Shown here piece by piece: positions 9,183-17,996 of a stretch of 64,000 nt of DNA. Within the stretch, counting starts at the first letter, position 1, and each line of letters starts with the position of its first letter. Where the stretch lies: assembly GCF_900115595.1 (NCBI RefSeq), contig NZ_FOXA01000006.1, forward strand, positions 124,001 through 188,000, written 5' to 3'. Under the pieces are notes generated by a model. That model was not told the origin of the DNA. It made no database searches and saw nothing but the letters and a program-made list of their open reading frames with translations. The DNA is from Tranquillimonas alkanivorans. GTDB taxonomy: Bacteria > Pseudomonadota > Alphaproteobacteria > Rhodobacterales > Rhodobacteraceae. A program made the position numbers and the translations under genes.

Positions 9183-10403
9183 ATGAAGATCGCGATACTG
9201 GGCGGGGACGGCTTCGTCGGCTGGCCTACGACACTGCACCTGTCAGACCTGGGCCACGAGGTTCACATCGTCGACAACCTCTCGCGCCGCTGGATCGACA
9301 CCGAGCTGGGCGTGCAGTCGCTCACGCCGATGGACTCGATCCAGGAACGCTGCCGCATTTGGCGCGAAGTGACGGGGAGGCAAATCCACTTCCACCTGAT
9401 CGACCTCGCGAAGGAATACGAGCGGCTCAAGGGCTGGCTGGCCGAGCACCGCCCCGACGCCGTCATCCACTTCGCCGAGCAACGCGCCGCGCCGTACTCG
9501 ATGAAGACAGACCGTCACAAGGTCTATACCGTGAACAACAACACCAACGCTACGCACAACCTGCTGGCTGCGCTGGTCGAGACGGACATCGACGCGCACC
9601 TCGTCCACCTCGGGACGATGGGCGTCTACGGCTATTCCAGCGTCGGCGCGGCAATTCCCGAGGGGTACCTCGACGTCGATATCGAAACGCTCGACGGCAG
9701 CAAGGCGCAGCAGGAGATCCTGTATCCGACGAAGCCCGGCTCGGTCTATCACATGACCAAGAGCCTCGATCAGATCCTCTTCCAGTTCTACGCCCAGAAC
9801 GACGGCCTGCGCATCACCGACCTGCACCAGGGGATCGTCTGGGGCACACACACCGCGCAGACCCGCCGGCACGAGCAGCTGATCAACCGCTTCGACTATG
9901 ACGGCGACTACGGCACCGTGCTCAACCGCTTCCTGATCCAGGCCGCGATCGACTATCCGCTGACGGTCCACGGCACCGGCGGCCAGACCCGCGCCTTCAT
10001 CCACATCCAGGACTCGGTGCGCTGCATCGAACTCGCGCTTGGCGACGCGCCGCAGGCCGGAGAGCGAGTGCGCATTTTCAACCAGATGACCGAGACGCAC
10101 CGCGTCCGCGACCTGGCGAAGCTGGTATCGAAGCTGACGGGCGCGAAGATCGCCTGGCTGCCGAACCCCCGGAAGGAGGCCGAGGAGAACGATCTGGTGG
10201 TCCGCAACGACCAGTTCCTTGCGCTGGGGCTGGAGCCCACGACGCTGGCCGAGGGGCTGCTGGAAGAGGTCGTCGAGGTGGCGAAGAGATACGCCCACCG
10301 CATCGACCGCAGCCGCGTGCCTGCCGTGTCGGCCTGGACGCGGGACCTTGCGCAGAAGCTGAACCGCGACCCCGAGGGCAAGGCGCTTAAATCGGTGTCA
10401 TGA
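9183..10403 (+). CDS. sqdB: UDP-sulfoquinovose synthase
   Basis: The 406-residue protein begins MKIAILGGDGFVGWPTTLHL, the NAD-binding GxxGxxG loop in the exact form seen in SqdB/SQD1. It has TMGVYGYSS and the active-site YxxxK as YHMTKS, then the SqdB-type LHQGIVWGTHT. The enzyme makes UDP-sulfoquinovose from UDP-glucose and sulfite, the head-group donor of the sulfolipid SQDG. GGAAGGAGA sits 5 bp before the ATG; the frame extends upstream without protein character. It overlaps the glycosyltransferase gene by four bases (ATGA). The order sqdB-sqdD-sqdC is that of Rhodobacter sphaeroides. Length is as expected. Confidence 0.93.
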   Translation: MKIAILGGDGFVGWPTTLHLSDLGHEVHIVDNLSRRWIDTELGVQSLTPMDSIQERCRIWREVTGRQIHFHLIDLAKEYERLKGWLAEHRPDAVIHFAEQRAAPYSMKTDRHKVYTVNNNTNATHNLLAALVETDIDAHLVHLGTMGVYGYSSVGAAIPEGYLDVDIETLDGSKAQQEILYPTKPGSVYHMTKSLDQILFQFYAQNDGLRITDLHQGIVWGTHTAQTRRHEQLINRFDYDGDYGTVLNRFLIQAAIDYPLTVHGTGGQTRAFIHIQDSVRCIELALGDAPQAGERVRIFNQMTETHRVRDLAKLVSKLTGAKIAWLPNPRKEAEENDLVVRNDQFLALGLEPTTLAEGLLEEVVEVAKRYAHRIDRSRVPAVSAWTRDLAQKLNRDPEGKALKSVS

Positions 10404-11233
10404 GCGGCCTGAGACCCGTACGCGAGGCGCGCAGCGACTGCGCCTACGTCACGCTCGTCACCAACGCCGACTTCGCGCTCGGAGCCGGGGCGTTGCTGCG
10501 CTCGCTGCGACTGAGCGAAACGCAGGCCGACCTCGTCGTCCTGCACACCGGCGGGGTGGAAGAGGCCAGCCTCGCCCCCCTTCGCGAACGTGGCGCGCGG
10601 CTGGTGGAGACGGACCTTCTGCCGACCTCCGACGCCTTCAACACTGCCCACGCCCGCGATGCACTGCACGGGGCAGCCCCCTTCACCAAGGGCGAGAAAC
10701 CGGCCTTCCACACCCCGCTCGACAATTTCGCGAAGCTGCGGCTTTGGCAGCTCGACTATGACCGGGTGGTGTTCCTTGACGCCGACACGCTTGTGCTGCG
10801 CAACTGCGACCGGCTGTTCGATTACCCGGAGTTCTGCGCCGCGCCGAACGTGTATGAGAGCCTCGCCGACTTTCACCGGATGAACTCCGGCGTGTTCACC
10901 GCGCGTCCCTCTCAGGCCACGTTCGACCGGATTTTCGCCGAGCTCGACACGCCCGGCGCGTTCTGGCGGCGCACCGACCAGACCTTCCTGCAGCATGCGT
11001 TCCCCGACTGGCACGGCCTTCCGGTGACCTTCAACATGCTGCAATACGTGTGGTTCAACCTGCCCGGGCTCTGGAACTGGGACAGCATCCACATCCTGCA
11101 CTACCAGTACGAAAAGCCCTGGCAGAACCCGCATCCCAAGGCCGACCGCCTCGCGCCCCTGATCGACCTCTGGCACGCCTACGCGGGCGACGGCCCTGTT
11201 CCCGCGCTGTCCGAGCTGCCCGCCCCGGCATGA
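10400..11233 (+). CDS. sqdD: Sulfolipid-biosynthesis glycosyltransferase (glycogenin-like, GT8)
   Basis: The 277-residue protein has the GT8 DxD motif in VVFLDADTLVLRNC, FHRMNSGVFTARPS and a glycogenin-like C-terminal HYQYEKPWQNPHPKAD. In R. sphaeroides the protein between SqdB and SqdC is a glycogenin-like transferase, SqdD, thought to transfer sulfoquinovose to a lipid acceptor; identification here rests on both sequence type and operon order. It overlaps sqdB and sqdC by ATGA at both ends. The last 49 bp of the gene, from 11185, have been copied into sqdC at 11454. Confidence 0.85.
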   Translation: MSGLRPVREARSDCAYVTLVTNADFALGAGALLRSLRLSETQADLVVLHTGGVEEASLAPLRERGARLVETDLLPTSDAFNTAHARDALHGAAPFTKGEKPAFHTPLDNFAKLRLWQLDYDRVVFLDADTLVLRNCDRLFDYPEFCAAPNVYESLADFHRMNSGVFTARPSQATFDRIFAELDTPGAFWRRTDQTFLQHAFPDWHGLPVTFNMLQYVWFNLPGLWNWDSIHILHYQYEKPWQNPHPKADRLAPLIDLWHAYAGDGPVPALSELPAPA

Positions 11234-11623
11234 AGGTCGCCGTCACCGGAGCCACCGGCCTCGTCGGACACTGGGTCGCCGCCGACCTGCTCGAGCATGG
11301 GCACAACGTCGTCACCCTGGGCCACACCCCGTCGGCGCACCCAACGGCGGCCCACTTGCCGTACGTTTTGGGCGACGTCCCCGCGCTGGAGGGCTGCGAC
11401 GCGGTGGTGCACGCTGCTTTCCACCACGTCCCCGGCCGCTATCGCGGCGGAGAGGGCGACGGCCCTGTTCCCGCGCTGTCCGAGCTGCCCGCCCCGGCAT
11501 GAAGGTCGCCGTCACCGGAGCCACCGGCCTCGTCGGACACTGGATCAACAACAAGGCTGCGACGCGGTGGTGCACGCTGCTTTCCACCACGTCCCCGGCC
11601 GCTATCGCGGCGGAGAGGGCGAC
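11185..11623. repeat. Tandem duplication with internal deletion inside sqdC
   Basis: Bases 11185-11274 (90 bp) recur exactly at 11454-11543, and bases 11392-11460 (69 bp) recur exactly at 11555-11623. The junction between the first and second copies falls in the 7-base word GGGCGAC, present at 11185-11191 and 11454-11460. In the second copy the 117 bp that should lie between the two blocks are replaced by ATCAACAACAA (11544-11554). This is the pattern of microhomology-mediated duplication or template switching, or of a mis-assembled read. Confidence 0.9.
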
Positions 11624-12241
11624 GATCCGGAGGGCTTCCGCCGCCGCAACCTCGACGGCACGCTGCGCCTCTTCGACGCCGCCCGCGCCGCCGGGCTGTC
11701 CCGCGTCGTCTTCCTGTCCACCCGCGCCGTCTATGGCGACTACCCGCCCGGCACGCGGCTGACCGAGGACCTGCCCCCGCGGCCCGACACGCTCTATGGC
11801 GACGTGAAGCTGGCGGCGGAACAGGCGCTTGCCGCCGCCGGTCTCACCGGCGTCAGCCTGCGCGCCACGGGCGTCTATGGTCCGCCCGTCCCCGGCCGCC
11901 CGCACAAGTGGCAGAACCTCTTCGGCGCCTTCGGCCGCGGCGAAACCCTGTCGCCTCGTATCGCCACCGAGGTGCACGCGAGCGACCTCGCCGCCGCCGT
12001 CCGCCTCGCCCTGACCGTCCCGCAGCCGCCGCCCCTGCTCAACGTCTCGGACATCGTACTCGACCGCCGCGACCTGCTGCGACGCTACGCCGACCTGACT
12101 GGAGGCCACGGCCGCTTGCCCCTCCCGGGCGATCCGAAACAGGTCAGTGAGATGGACACGACCCGCCTACGCTCGCTCGGCTGGCGGCCCGGCGGCCTCG
12201 GAGCGCTGGACGGCACACTTGAGGCTCTGGCCGGAGGCTGA
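11230..12241 (+). pseudogene. sqdC: SqdC-like NAD-dependent epimerase/reductase, split by internal duplication
   Basis: The reading frame starts at 11230 (MKVAVTGATGLVGHWVAADL, NAD-binding loop) but stops at 11502, because a copied piece brings in the stop codon of sqdD. The rest of the enzyme (GCDAVVHAAFHHVPGRY onward, VVFLSTRAVYGDYPP, YGDVK active site) continues in another frame to 12241. Removing 11461-11623 (163 bp, 1 mod 3) restores a single 849-bp frame of 282 residues, the right size for SqdC. The insert holds copies of 11192-11274 and 11392-11460 joined by an 11-base filler. SqdC is needed for normal sulfolipid levels in R. sphaeroides, so the pathway may be impaired unless this is an assembly error. 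Confidence 0.85.
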
Positions 12242-12271
12242 CCGCCGCCAATTCGCCCGCTTCGGTTCCCG

Positions 12272-13450
12272 TCAGAGCCGCGCACGCCAGAAGCGGAACC
12301 GCTCCTGCCCCGTGACCTCGTGCACCAGCCCGCGCTCCTCGAACGTCTTCATGTTGCGCTGCACGGCGGCGCGCGAGGCGCCCGTCTCGGCCTCGAGCAT
12401 CGGGGCCGAGGCAAGCGGCCACGCCGACAACGCCGCGATGATCCGCGGGGGTGTGCGGCCGGACAGGTCACTGATCGCCTCGCGCGCCCGCGCCGTCCAC
12501 GCCGACAGCCGGTCGGCCTCCATCAGGGCACGCAGGCAGGCCCGCTCGACCGAGGCCAGCCAGGCCTCCAGCCGCTCCTGCGCGTCGCCGCGCCCCTCGA
12601 AGGCCCCGGGACCGCCAAGGGCCACGGGCAGAAACGTGGCGCCGCCGCGCGCGCCGTCGGCGCCCAGCCGGGCGGCGACCACGGCGCCTTCGAGCCCCGT
12701 GTCGTCGCCCGACACGTCCGCCGCCTCCCACGCTGCGCGAGCGAAGCAGGCGCGAGCGGCAGGATGCAGCGCTTCCGCCTCCAACACGGCGCGCGCCCAG
12801 TCCTCGGACAGCAGGCGAAACTCCTCGCCCCGCGGGCTGCCGGCCGGGTCCGCGTCGGCCGCCGGGTCACCGCCGATCCGCCGCCCCAGGAAATCCGCCA
12901 GCGCCCCCGCCGCCGCGGCGTCGCCGCTCCCCAACGGACCCTGACCGCCGCCGCTCAGCCGCCGCACTGCCCAGCCCGCCCGCATCAGCGCGCGGGCGTC
13001 GTCCGCCGCCGTCGACAGCCGCGCGGCCAGGTAAAGGCCCAGCCGGTCCACCGGCACCCGGTCGCCGAGGTGCCAGCTCAGCTCGGCCACCTCCATCAGG
13101 ACCACGCGGCGCCGCAGGCCCGCGCCGCCCTGCCGCAGCGCCTCGTCCAGCGCGCCGAAGGCCGCCGCCGCGCGCGCCAGCGGCACGGCGCAGCGCGCCT
13201 GCGCGGCGATCCATGCCTCGGCCCGGGGACCGTCGGGCCGAAGCTCGGCCCTCGGGCCGGGCATGTCCCACGCCGCGTCCTCGGGCGGCTGGCGCAGGAA
13301 CCACGCATCGCCGTCCCCGGCCGAGGTCGGGTCCCTTTGCGCGTCCGGGTCGTCCGCTCCTGCCACGCCTGCACTTCCGGTTGCCGTTTCTCTGTCCGCC
13401 CTTTTTGCGCCCGTCCGGGACGGAAAGTCAAAGCAGTGCCGCCCACTCAT
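12272..13450 (-). CDS. HTH-domain protein (DUF1612-like), putative DNA-binding
   Basis: From the ATG at 13450 the protein has 392 residues. The N-terminal 80 residues are low in order. The middle is Ala/Arg-rich and helical (ARCAVPLARAAAAFGALDEALRQ). The C-terminal 65 residues form a winged-helix unit (TPPRIIAALSAWPLASAPML, SRAAVQRNMKTFEERGLVHEVTGQERFRFWRARL). This layout fits the DUF1612/HTH proteins common on alphaproteobacterial plasmids, whose function is not known; I assign it by resemblance only. It is divergent from the kinase-like gene at 13502, so the 51 bp between hold two promoters. An ATG at 13267 is an alternative start. Confidence 0.6.
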   Translation of the reverse strand: MSGRHCFDFPSRTGAKRADRETATGSAGVAGADDPDAQRDPTSAGDGDAWFLRQPPEDAAWDMPGPRAELRPDGPRAEAWIAAQARCAVPLARAAAAFGALDEALRQGGAGLRRRVVLMEVAELSWHLGDRVPVDRLGLYLAARLSTAADDARALMRAGWAVRRLSGGGQGPLGSGDAAAAGALADFLGRRIGGDPAADADPAGSPRGEEFRLLSEDWARAVLEAEALHPAARACFARAAWEAADVSGDDTGLEGAVVAARLGADGARGGATFLPVALGGPGAFEGRGDAQERLEAWLASVERACLRALMEADRLSAWTARAREAISDLSGRTPPRIIAALSAWPLASAPMLEAETGASRAAVQRNMKTFEERGLVHEVTGQERFRFWRARL

Positions 13451-13501
13451 CCAGCCGCCGGCCGCGCGGAACGTGTCCGCGCAGCCGGCGTTGCCGCTGC
13501 G

Positions 13502-14380
13502 ATGCGTGTGCTGCTGTACCACAATCAAAGCGCGGGCAACGGCGACATCCCGGCCGACAACGTGCTCACTGCACTCCGACGCGCCGGGCACGACGCTGTC
13601 TACCGCGAGAAGAAACGCGGCCCCGTCGACGAAAGCGACCTAAAGGATGTCGAGCTGGTCGTGGTCGCCGGCGGCGACGGTACCGTGAAGTCGGCCGTCG
13701 AACGCTTCCATCACGCCGTCCGCGATTTTGCCATCCTGCCGCTGGGCACCGCCAACAACATCGCCCGCGCACTCGGCATTCGCGGCACGGTGGCCGACCT
13801 GGTGCCCCGTCTTGCCGACGCGCCGACCCGGAGCCTGAACGTCGGCCACGTAGACGTAGCCGGCGAAGCCGCCCCTTTCGTCGAAGGCGTCGGCGCGGGA
13901 CCACTCGCGCAGGCCATGACCCAGACCCACCGCCGCGACATTCCGAGCGCCCGCAAAAGCGAGTTCGCGCGCCGCGTCCTCGCCATGCTTCTTGACCGCG
14001 CTGTCCCGCTCGACCTTCGCCTCACCGCCGACGGGCACGAGATCGGCGGCGACGCGCTGATGGTCGAGGTGCTCAACACCCCGTTCGTCGGTCCCAACCT
14101 CTGCCCGGCCCCAGACGCCGACCCCGGTGACGACCGGCTCGCCGTCGCCATCCTGCGCCCCGAGCAGCGGGACGCGGCGCTTCGGGCGCTAGAGGCGGGC
14201 GAGAGCCGCGTGCCGCTCGAGGTGATACCCGCCGCGCGCGTCGAGATGGACCTGGCGAATGCCGCCCTGCGCATAGACGACGACTTCTTCGACCCGCGGC
14301 AGGCGCTCCGCACCCTCACCCTGGCACTGGAGCCCGACGCGCTGCGCATCGCCGTTCCCGCCGCGAAGGACGAGCCGTGA
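13502..14380 (+). CDS. Diacylglycerol/lipid kinase family protein
   Basis: This 292-residue protein has the catalytic-domain signatures of the diacylglycerol, sphingosine and lipid kinase family: VVVAGGDGTVKSAVE at about 58-72 (GGDGT nucleotide loop) and ILPLGTANNIARALG at about 80-94. The C-terminal half is a beta-rich domain with LMVEVLNTPFVGPNL. It starts with MRVLLYHNQSAGNGD, the usual YHdL-sheet beginning of the family. It probably phosphorylates a lipid with ATP at the inner membrane. The frame is open far upstream, but that part is antisense to the HTH gene and is not coding. Confidence 0.85.
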   Translation: MRVLLYHNQSAGNGDIPADNVLTALRRAGHDAVYREKKRGPVDESDLKDVELVVVAGGDGTVKSAVERFHHAVRDFAILPLGTANNIARALGIRGTVADLVPRLADAPTRSLNVGHVDVAGEAAPFVEGVGAGPLAQAMTQTHRRDIPSARKSEFARRVLAMLLDRAVPLDLRLTADGHEIGGDALMVEVLNTPFVGPNLCPAPDADPGDDRLAVAILRPEQRDAALRALEAGESRVPLEVIPAARVEMDLANAALRIDDDFFDPRQALRTLTLALEPDALRIAVPAAKDEP

Positions 14381-14500
14381 CCGCCGCTTTGATCGACCGC
14401 CGCCCCCGGACCTGGCGGACGGCTACGACCTTGGCCGCCCCGCCCCATGCTCACGGGTCAGGCAGACGCGGTCGATCCAGTCGCCCGCGTCCGATGCTCC

Positions 14501-15238
14501 TCAGCCTCTCCCGACATACGGCATGGCGGTCGCCATCACCGTCATGAACTGCACGTTCGCCTCGAGCGGAAGGCTCGCCATGTGCATGACGGACGAAGCG
14601 ACGTGCGCCGCGTCCATCACGGGCTCGACCTTCTCGGACCCGTCCGCCTGCGGCACGCCGCGGGTCATCTTCTCGGCCATGTCGGTCAGCGCATTGCCAA
14701 TGTCGATCTGCCCGCAGGCGATGTTGAACGGCCGCCCGTCCAGCGACAGCGTTCGCGTCAGCCCCGTCACCGCATGCTTCGACATCGTGTAGGGCGCCGA
14801 CCCCGGCCGCGGCACATGGGCCGAGATCGAGCCGTTGTTGACGATCCGCCCGCCCTGCGGGTCCTGACGCCGCATCAACCCGAAGGCCGCGCGGGCGCAC
14901 AGGAACATGCCGGTGATGTTGGTGTTCGACAGCGCCAGCCAGTCCTCGACCGGGATCTCGTCGATCGGAGCGCTGCCGATGTTGATGCCGGCGTTGTTGA
15001 ACAGCACGTCGAGCCGACCCCAGGTGTCGGCGATCTCGACGAAGCGCGCGGTCACCTGGTCGGGGTCGGTCACGTCCATCGGCAGGATCAGCGCGTCGCC
15101 GTGGCCCCCGGCCGTCTCCTCCAGAGCCTCGGCCCGGCGGCCGGCCAGCGCGACCGTCCAGCCGCTGTCGAGAAACAGGCGCGCGGTCACGCGGCCGATG
15201 CCGCTGCCTGCGCCGGTGATCAGGATATTGCGGGTCAT
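14501..15238 (-). CDS. Short-chain dehydrogenase/reductase
   Basis: From the ATG at 15238 the enzyme has 245 residues. It has the TGAGSGIGR cofactor loop (residues 8-16), NNAG, catalytic Ser in NNGSISAHVP and YTMSK (YxxxK). R in LAGRR after the second strand hints at NADP preference. The C-terminus carries an unusual insertion around DMAEKMTRGVPQADGSEKVEPV, where SDRs place the substrate lid. It lies 91 bp downstream of the IlvD/Edd dehydratase on the same strand and may be co-transcribed with it, which would place it in sugar-acid metabolism; that is inferred. Confidence 0.85.
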   Translation of the reverse strand: MTRNILITGAGSGIGRVTARLFLDSGWTVALAGRRAEALEETAGGHGDALILPMDVTDPDQVTARFVEIADTWGRLDVLFNNAGINIGSAPIDEIPVEDWLALSNTNITGMFLCARAAFGLMRRQDPQGGRIVNNGSISAHVPRPGSAPYTMSKHAVTGLTRTLSLDGRPFNIACGQIDIGNALTDMAEKMTRGVPQADGSEKVEPVMDAAHVASSVMHMASLPLEANVQFMTVMATAMPYVGRG

Positions 15239-15276
15239 GTGTCCTCCGGAAACGCGCCGCTGGAGGCGACGCGGGG

Positions 15277-15309
15277 CCTCCGGCGGGGATATATGTGAGA
15301 CAAGGAAGG
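15277..15309 (+). repeat. Intergenic motif copy 1 (GGCGGGGATAT...GAGAC)
   Basis: CCTCCGGCGGGGATATATG followed by TGAGACAAGGAAG. It is one of four related intergenic copies in the window (others near 18328, 39328 and 47211). It lies between the SDR and the dehydratase genes. The consensus is roughly CCTCCGGCGGGGATATTT, then GAGACCAAAGATGAG. This copy is the most diverged. Confidence 0.55.
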
Positions 15310-15329
15310 GGGGCGGAGCGCCCCCGTCT

Positions 15330-17111
15330 TCAGTGGTTGTCGCGCGGAAGCTCGCGCCGCACCTTCTGGTAGGCGGTGGCGAGTTCCAGGCAGCCGCCAT
15401 CGGCCAGCTGGCCCACGTTCTTGCGGTAGATCTCCTGCCACGGCGTCTGGTGATGGATCTCGGGCGGCGTCCAGTCGGCCTTCCGTGCCTCCCACTCGGC
15501 ATCGTCCACCAGAGCGTCCAGCGTGCAGGCGTTGAGATCGAGCCGCACCTTGTCCCCGGTCTTGAGGAAGGCGAGCCCGCCGCCCACCACCGCCTCGGGC
15601 GAGGCGTTGAGGATCGAGGGGCTTTCGGACGTGCCCGACTGCCGCCCGTCGCCCACCGTCGGCAGGTGATTCACGCCTTCGCGGATCATGGCGTCGGGCG
15701 GCTGCATGTTCACCACCTCGGCCGAGCCGGGGTAGCCCACGCAGCCCACGCCCCGGATGAACAGGATCGTCTTCTCGTCGATGTCCAGCGAGGGGTCGTT
15801 GATCCGGTCGTGGTAATCCTCGGGCCCCTCGAACACCACGGCCTTCGCGTCAAAGATGTCCTCGTGCCCGGGGTTCGACAGGAACCGCTTGCGGAAGTCG
15901 GGCGAGATGACGCTGGTCTTCATCAGCGCCGAGTCGAACAGGTTGCCCGACAGCACCAGGAAGCCCGCATTCTCGCGCATCGGCTCGGCGTACGTGGTGA
16001 TCACCCGCGTGTCGCGGCTTTCGCGGCCCTCCAGATTCTCGTCCATCGGCTTGCCGGTGACGGTCATGCAGCCGCCGTGGATGCGCCCGGCCTTGCGCAA
16101 TTCGGCCATCACCGCCGGCACTCCGCCCGCGCGGAAGAAGCTTTCGCCCAGGTATTCGCCCGCCGGCTGCATGTTGACCATCAGCGGCACGTCGAAGCCG
16201 ACGGTCTGCCAGTCCTTCACGTTCAGATCGACGCCCGCGTGCCGCGCCACGGCCTGCAGGTGCGGCGGAGCGTTCGTCGAGCCGCCGATGGCCGAGTTCA
16301 CGACGATCGCGTTCTCGAACGCCTCGCGCGTCAGGATGTCCGAGGGCTTGAGGTCTTCGTAGATCATCTCGACGATGCGCCGCCCGGTCTCGTAGGCCAT
16401 CGCCATGCGCTCGCGGAACGGCGCGGGGATTGCCGAGCAACCGGTGAGCGACATGCCGAGCGCCTCGGCCATCGCGTTCATGGTCGAGGCGGTGCCCATG
16501 GTGTTGCAGTGCCCCAGCGACGGCGCCGACGCGCAGACCCGCTCCATGAACTCCTCATAGTCGATCTTGCCCTCGGCCAGCAGACGGCGGCTTTCCCAGA
16601 CGATGGTACCGGACCCGGCAAGCTTGCCGTTCCACCACCCGTCCAGCATCGGGCCGCCCGACAGCACGATGGCCGGCAGGTCGACCGTCGCCGCGCCCAT
16701 CATCATCGCGGGCGTGGTCTTGTCGCAGCCCGTGGTCAGCACGACGCCGTCGATCGGATAACCGTGCAGCACCTCGACCAGTCCGAGATATGCCAGGTTG
16801 CGGTCGAGCGCGGCGGTCGGGCGCTTGCCCGTCTCCTGGATCGGGTGGACCGGGAACTCCATCGGGATGCCACCCGCGTCGCGGATGCCGGCCTTCACGC
16901 GGTCCATCAGGAAGACGTGGATCTTGTTGCAGGGCGCGATGTCGCTGCCCGTCTGCGCGATGCCCACGACGGGGCGGTCGCTCTGCAGCTCCTTGCGGGT
17001 ATATTCCTGGTTCTGGTACCGCTCCAGGTAAAGCGAGGTCATGCCGGGGTTGTTCGGGTTGTCGAACCACTCCTGCGACCTGAATTTCTTGTGCGCGCGC
17101 ATATCGCCCAT
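15330..17111 (-). CDS. IlvD/Edd-family dehydratase (sugar-acid dehydratase)
   Basis: From the ATG at 17111 the protein has 593 residues, the usual length for the family. The Fe-S ligands are visible as C in DIAPCNKIH, TTGCDKTTPAMMMG and LGHCNTMGTAS. Other family blocks are SGGPMLDG, SAIGGSTNAP and GVGCVGYPGSAEVVNM. The pattern is closer to aldonate dehydratases (arabonate, xylonate, gluconate) than to biosynthetic IlvD; an aldonate substrate giving a 2-keto-3-deoxy acid is inferred, consistent with a KDG kinase at 27.5 kb. A GntR-type palindrome lies 78 bp upstream of the start. An ATG three codons in is an alternative. Confidence 0.9.
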   Translation of the reverse strand: MGDMRAHKKFRSQEWFDNPNNPGMTSLYLERYQNQEYTRKELQSDRPVVGIAQTGSDIAPCNKIHVFLMDRVKAGIRDAGGIPMEFPVHPIQETGKRPTAALDRNLAYLGLVEVLHGYPIDGVVLTTGCDKTTPAMMMGAATVDLPAIVLSGGPMLDGWWNGKLAGSGTIVWESRRLLAEGKIDYEEFMERVCASAPSLGHCNTMGTASTMNAMAEALGMSLTGCSAIPAPFRERMAMAYETGRRIVEMIYEDLKPSDILTREAFENAIVVNSAIGGSTNAPPHLQAVARHAGVDLNVKDWQTVGFDVPLMVNMQPAGEYLGESFFRAGGVPAVMAELRKAGRIHGGCMTVTGKPMDENLEGRESRDTRVITTYAEPMRENAGFLVLSGNLFDSALMKTSVISPDFRKRFLSNPGHEDIFDAKAVVFEGPEDYHDRINDPSLDIDEKTILFIRGVGCVGYPGSAEVVNMQPPDAMIREGVNHLPTVGDGRQSGTSESPSILNASPEAVVGGGLAFLKTGDKVRLDLNACTLDALVDDAEWEARKADWTPPEIHHQTPWQEIYRKNVGQLADGGCLELATAYQKVRRELPRDNH

Positions 17112-17188
17112 GGCGAGCGGCCCTCCCTTTTCACGTCGAACGGGGCCGCCGCGGGGGCGGCCCGTGTGTGCCTTGTGACAGCAAACCG

Positions 17189-17204
17189 ATTTGGTATACC
17201 AAAT
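17189..17204. promoter_or_regulatory. GntR-type operator, site 1
   Basis: ATTTGGTATACCAAAT is a perfect 16-bp palindrome in the 141-bp gap between the divergent dehydratase (start 17111) and azlC (start 17253). Its core TGGTATACCA is shared with the sites at 23317 and 61314/61367. The last two flank the gntR gene start, so this GntR protein is the likely binder (inference). The site is placed to control both directions. Confidence 0.75.
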
Positions 17205-17252
17205 GCAAGAGCCATTCGCGGCCCCACCGCGCCGCCCCGATCCGGAGACACC

Positions 17253-17996
17253 ATGACCCGCCCCGCCGCCGTCGCCGACCCCGGCCCCCGCACGGCCCGC
17301 CCCTTCGTGCAGGGCCTCGTCGATTGTAGCCCCTTCGTGCTGATCGTCGTGCCCTTCTCGCTGCTCTTCGGCGTGGTCGCCCGCGACGCCGGGCTCGACC
17401 TGCTGCAGGTCATGTCGATGTCGGTGCTGGTGATCGCCGGCGCGTCGCAGTTCACGGCGCTGGCACTGCTGCAGGACAACGTCCCGGTCTTCATCGTGCT
17501 TCTCGCCGCGCTGGCGGTGAACCTGCGCATGGCGATGTACTCGGCGGCGCTGGTGCCGCACCTCGGCCACGCCCGGCTCGGCGTGCGCGCGCTGATCGCC
17601 TATCTCATGGTCGATCAGGCCTTCGCCGTCGCCGCGAAGAAATACGAGGAAGAGCCGAAGATGACCGGCGGCCAGAAGGTCGCCTATTACTTCGGCTGCA
17701 TGGCGCTGATCTGCCCCATCTGGTACGCGTGCACCTTCCTGGGCGCCGCGCTCGGGCGCGCGATCCCGGCCTCGCTGTCGCTCGACTTCGCGGTCCCGGT
17801 CTGCTTCATCGCGCTGACAGCGCCGATGCTGCGCTCGGGCCCCCACGTGATCTCCGCCGGCGTCTCGGTCGTCGCCGCCATCGCCTTCGCCTGGCTGCCG
17901 TGGAACTTCGGCCTGATCGTGGCCGCGCTCCTTGCCATCATCGCCGGCGCGCAAGCCGAGCTTTTCTTCAAGCGCCGCACAGAGGCCCGCACATGA
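17253..17996 (+). CDS. azlC: AzlC-family branched-chain amino acid exporter, large subunit
   Basis: The 247-residue protein has about five to six membrane helices and the AzlC hallmarks FGVVARDAGLDLLQVMSMS, VIAGASQFTALALL, LAVNLRMAMYSAALVPHL and LMVDQAFAVA. AzlC works with the small AzlD protein to export branched-chain amino acids and analogues. The ATG is preceded by CCGGAGACACC. The stop overlaps the azlD start by four bases. The gene shares its promoter region with the divergent dehydratase and the GntR palindrome, so the transporter may have been recruited to export a related metabolite; that is speculation. Confidence 0.88.
   Translation: MTRPAAVADPGPRTARPFVQGLVDCSPFVLIVVPFSLLFGVVARDAGLDLLQVMSMSVLVIAGASQFTALALLQDNVPVFIVLLAALAVNLRMAMYSAALVPHLGHARLGVRALIAYLMVDQAFAVAAKKYEEEPKMTGGQKVAYYFGCMALICPIWYACTFLGAALGRAIPASLSLDFAVPVCFIALTAPMLRSGPHVISAGVSVVAAIAFAWLPWNFGLIVAALLAIIAGAQAELFFKRRTEART

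Noticed and set aside
12320-13501. An upstream extension of the lipid-kinase gene
   Set aside because: It lies antisense to the HTH gene; the family start MRVLLYHNQSAGNG is at 13502.
14907-17252. A long plus-strand frame running into azlC, which would give a 1029-residue protein
   Set aside because: The part before 17253 is antisense to the dehydratase and SDR genes and has no protein character; only the azlC part is real.
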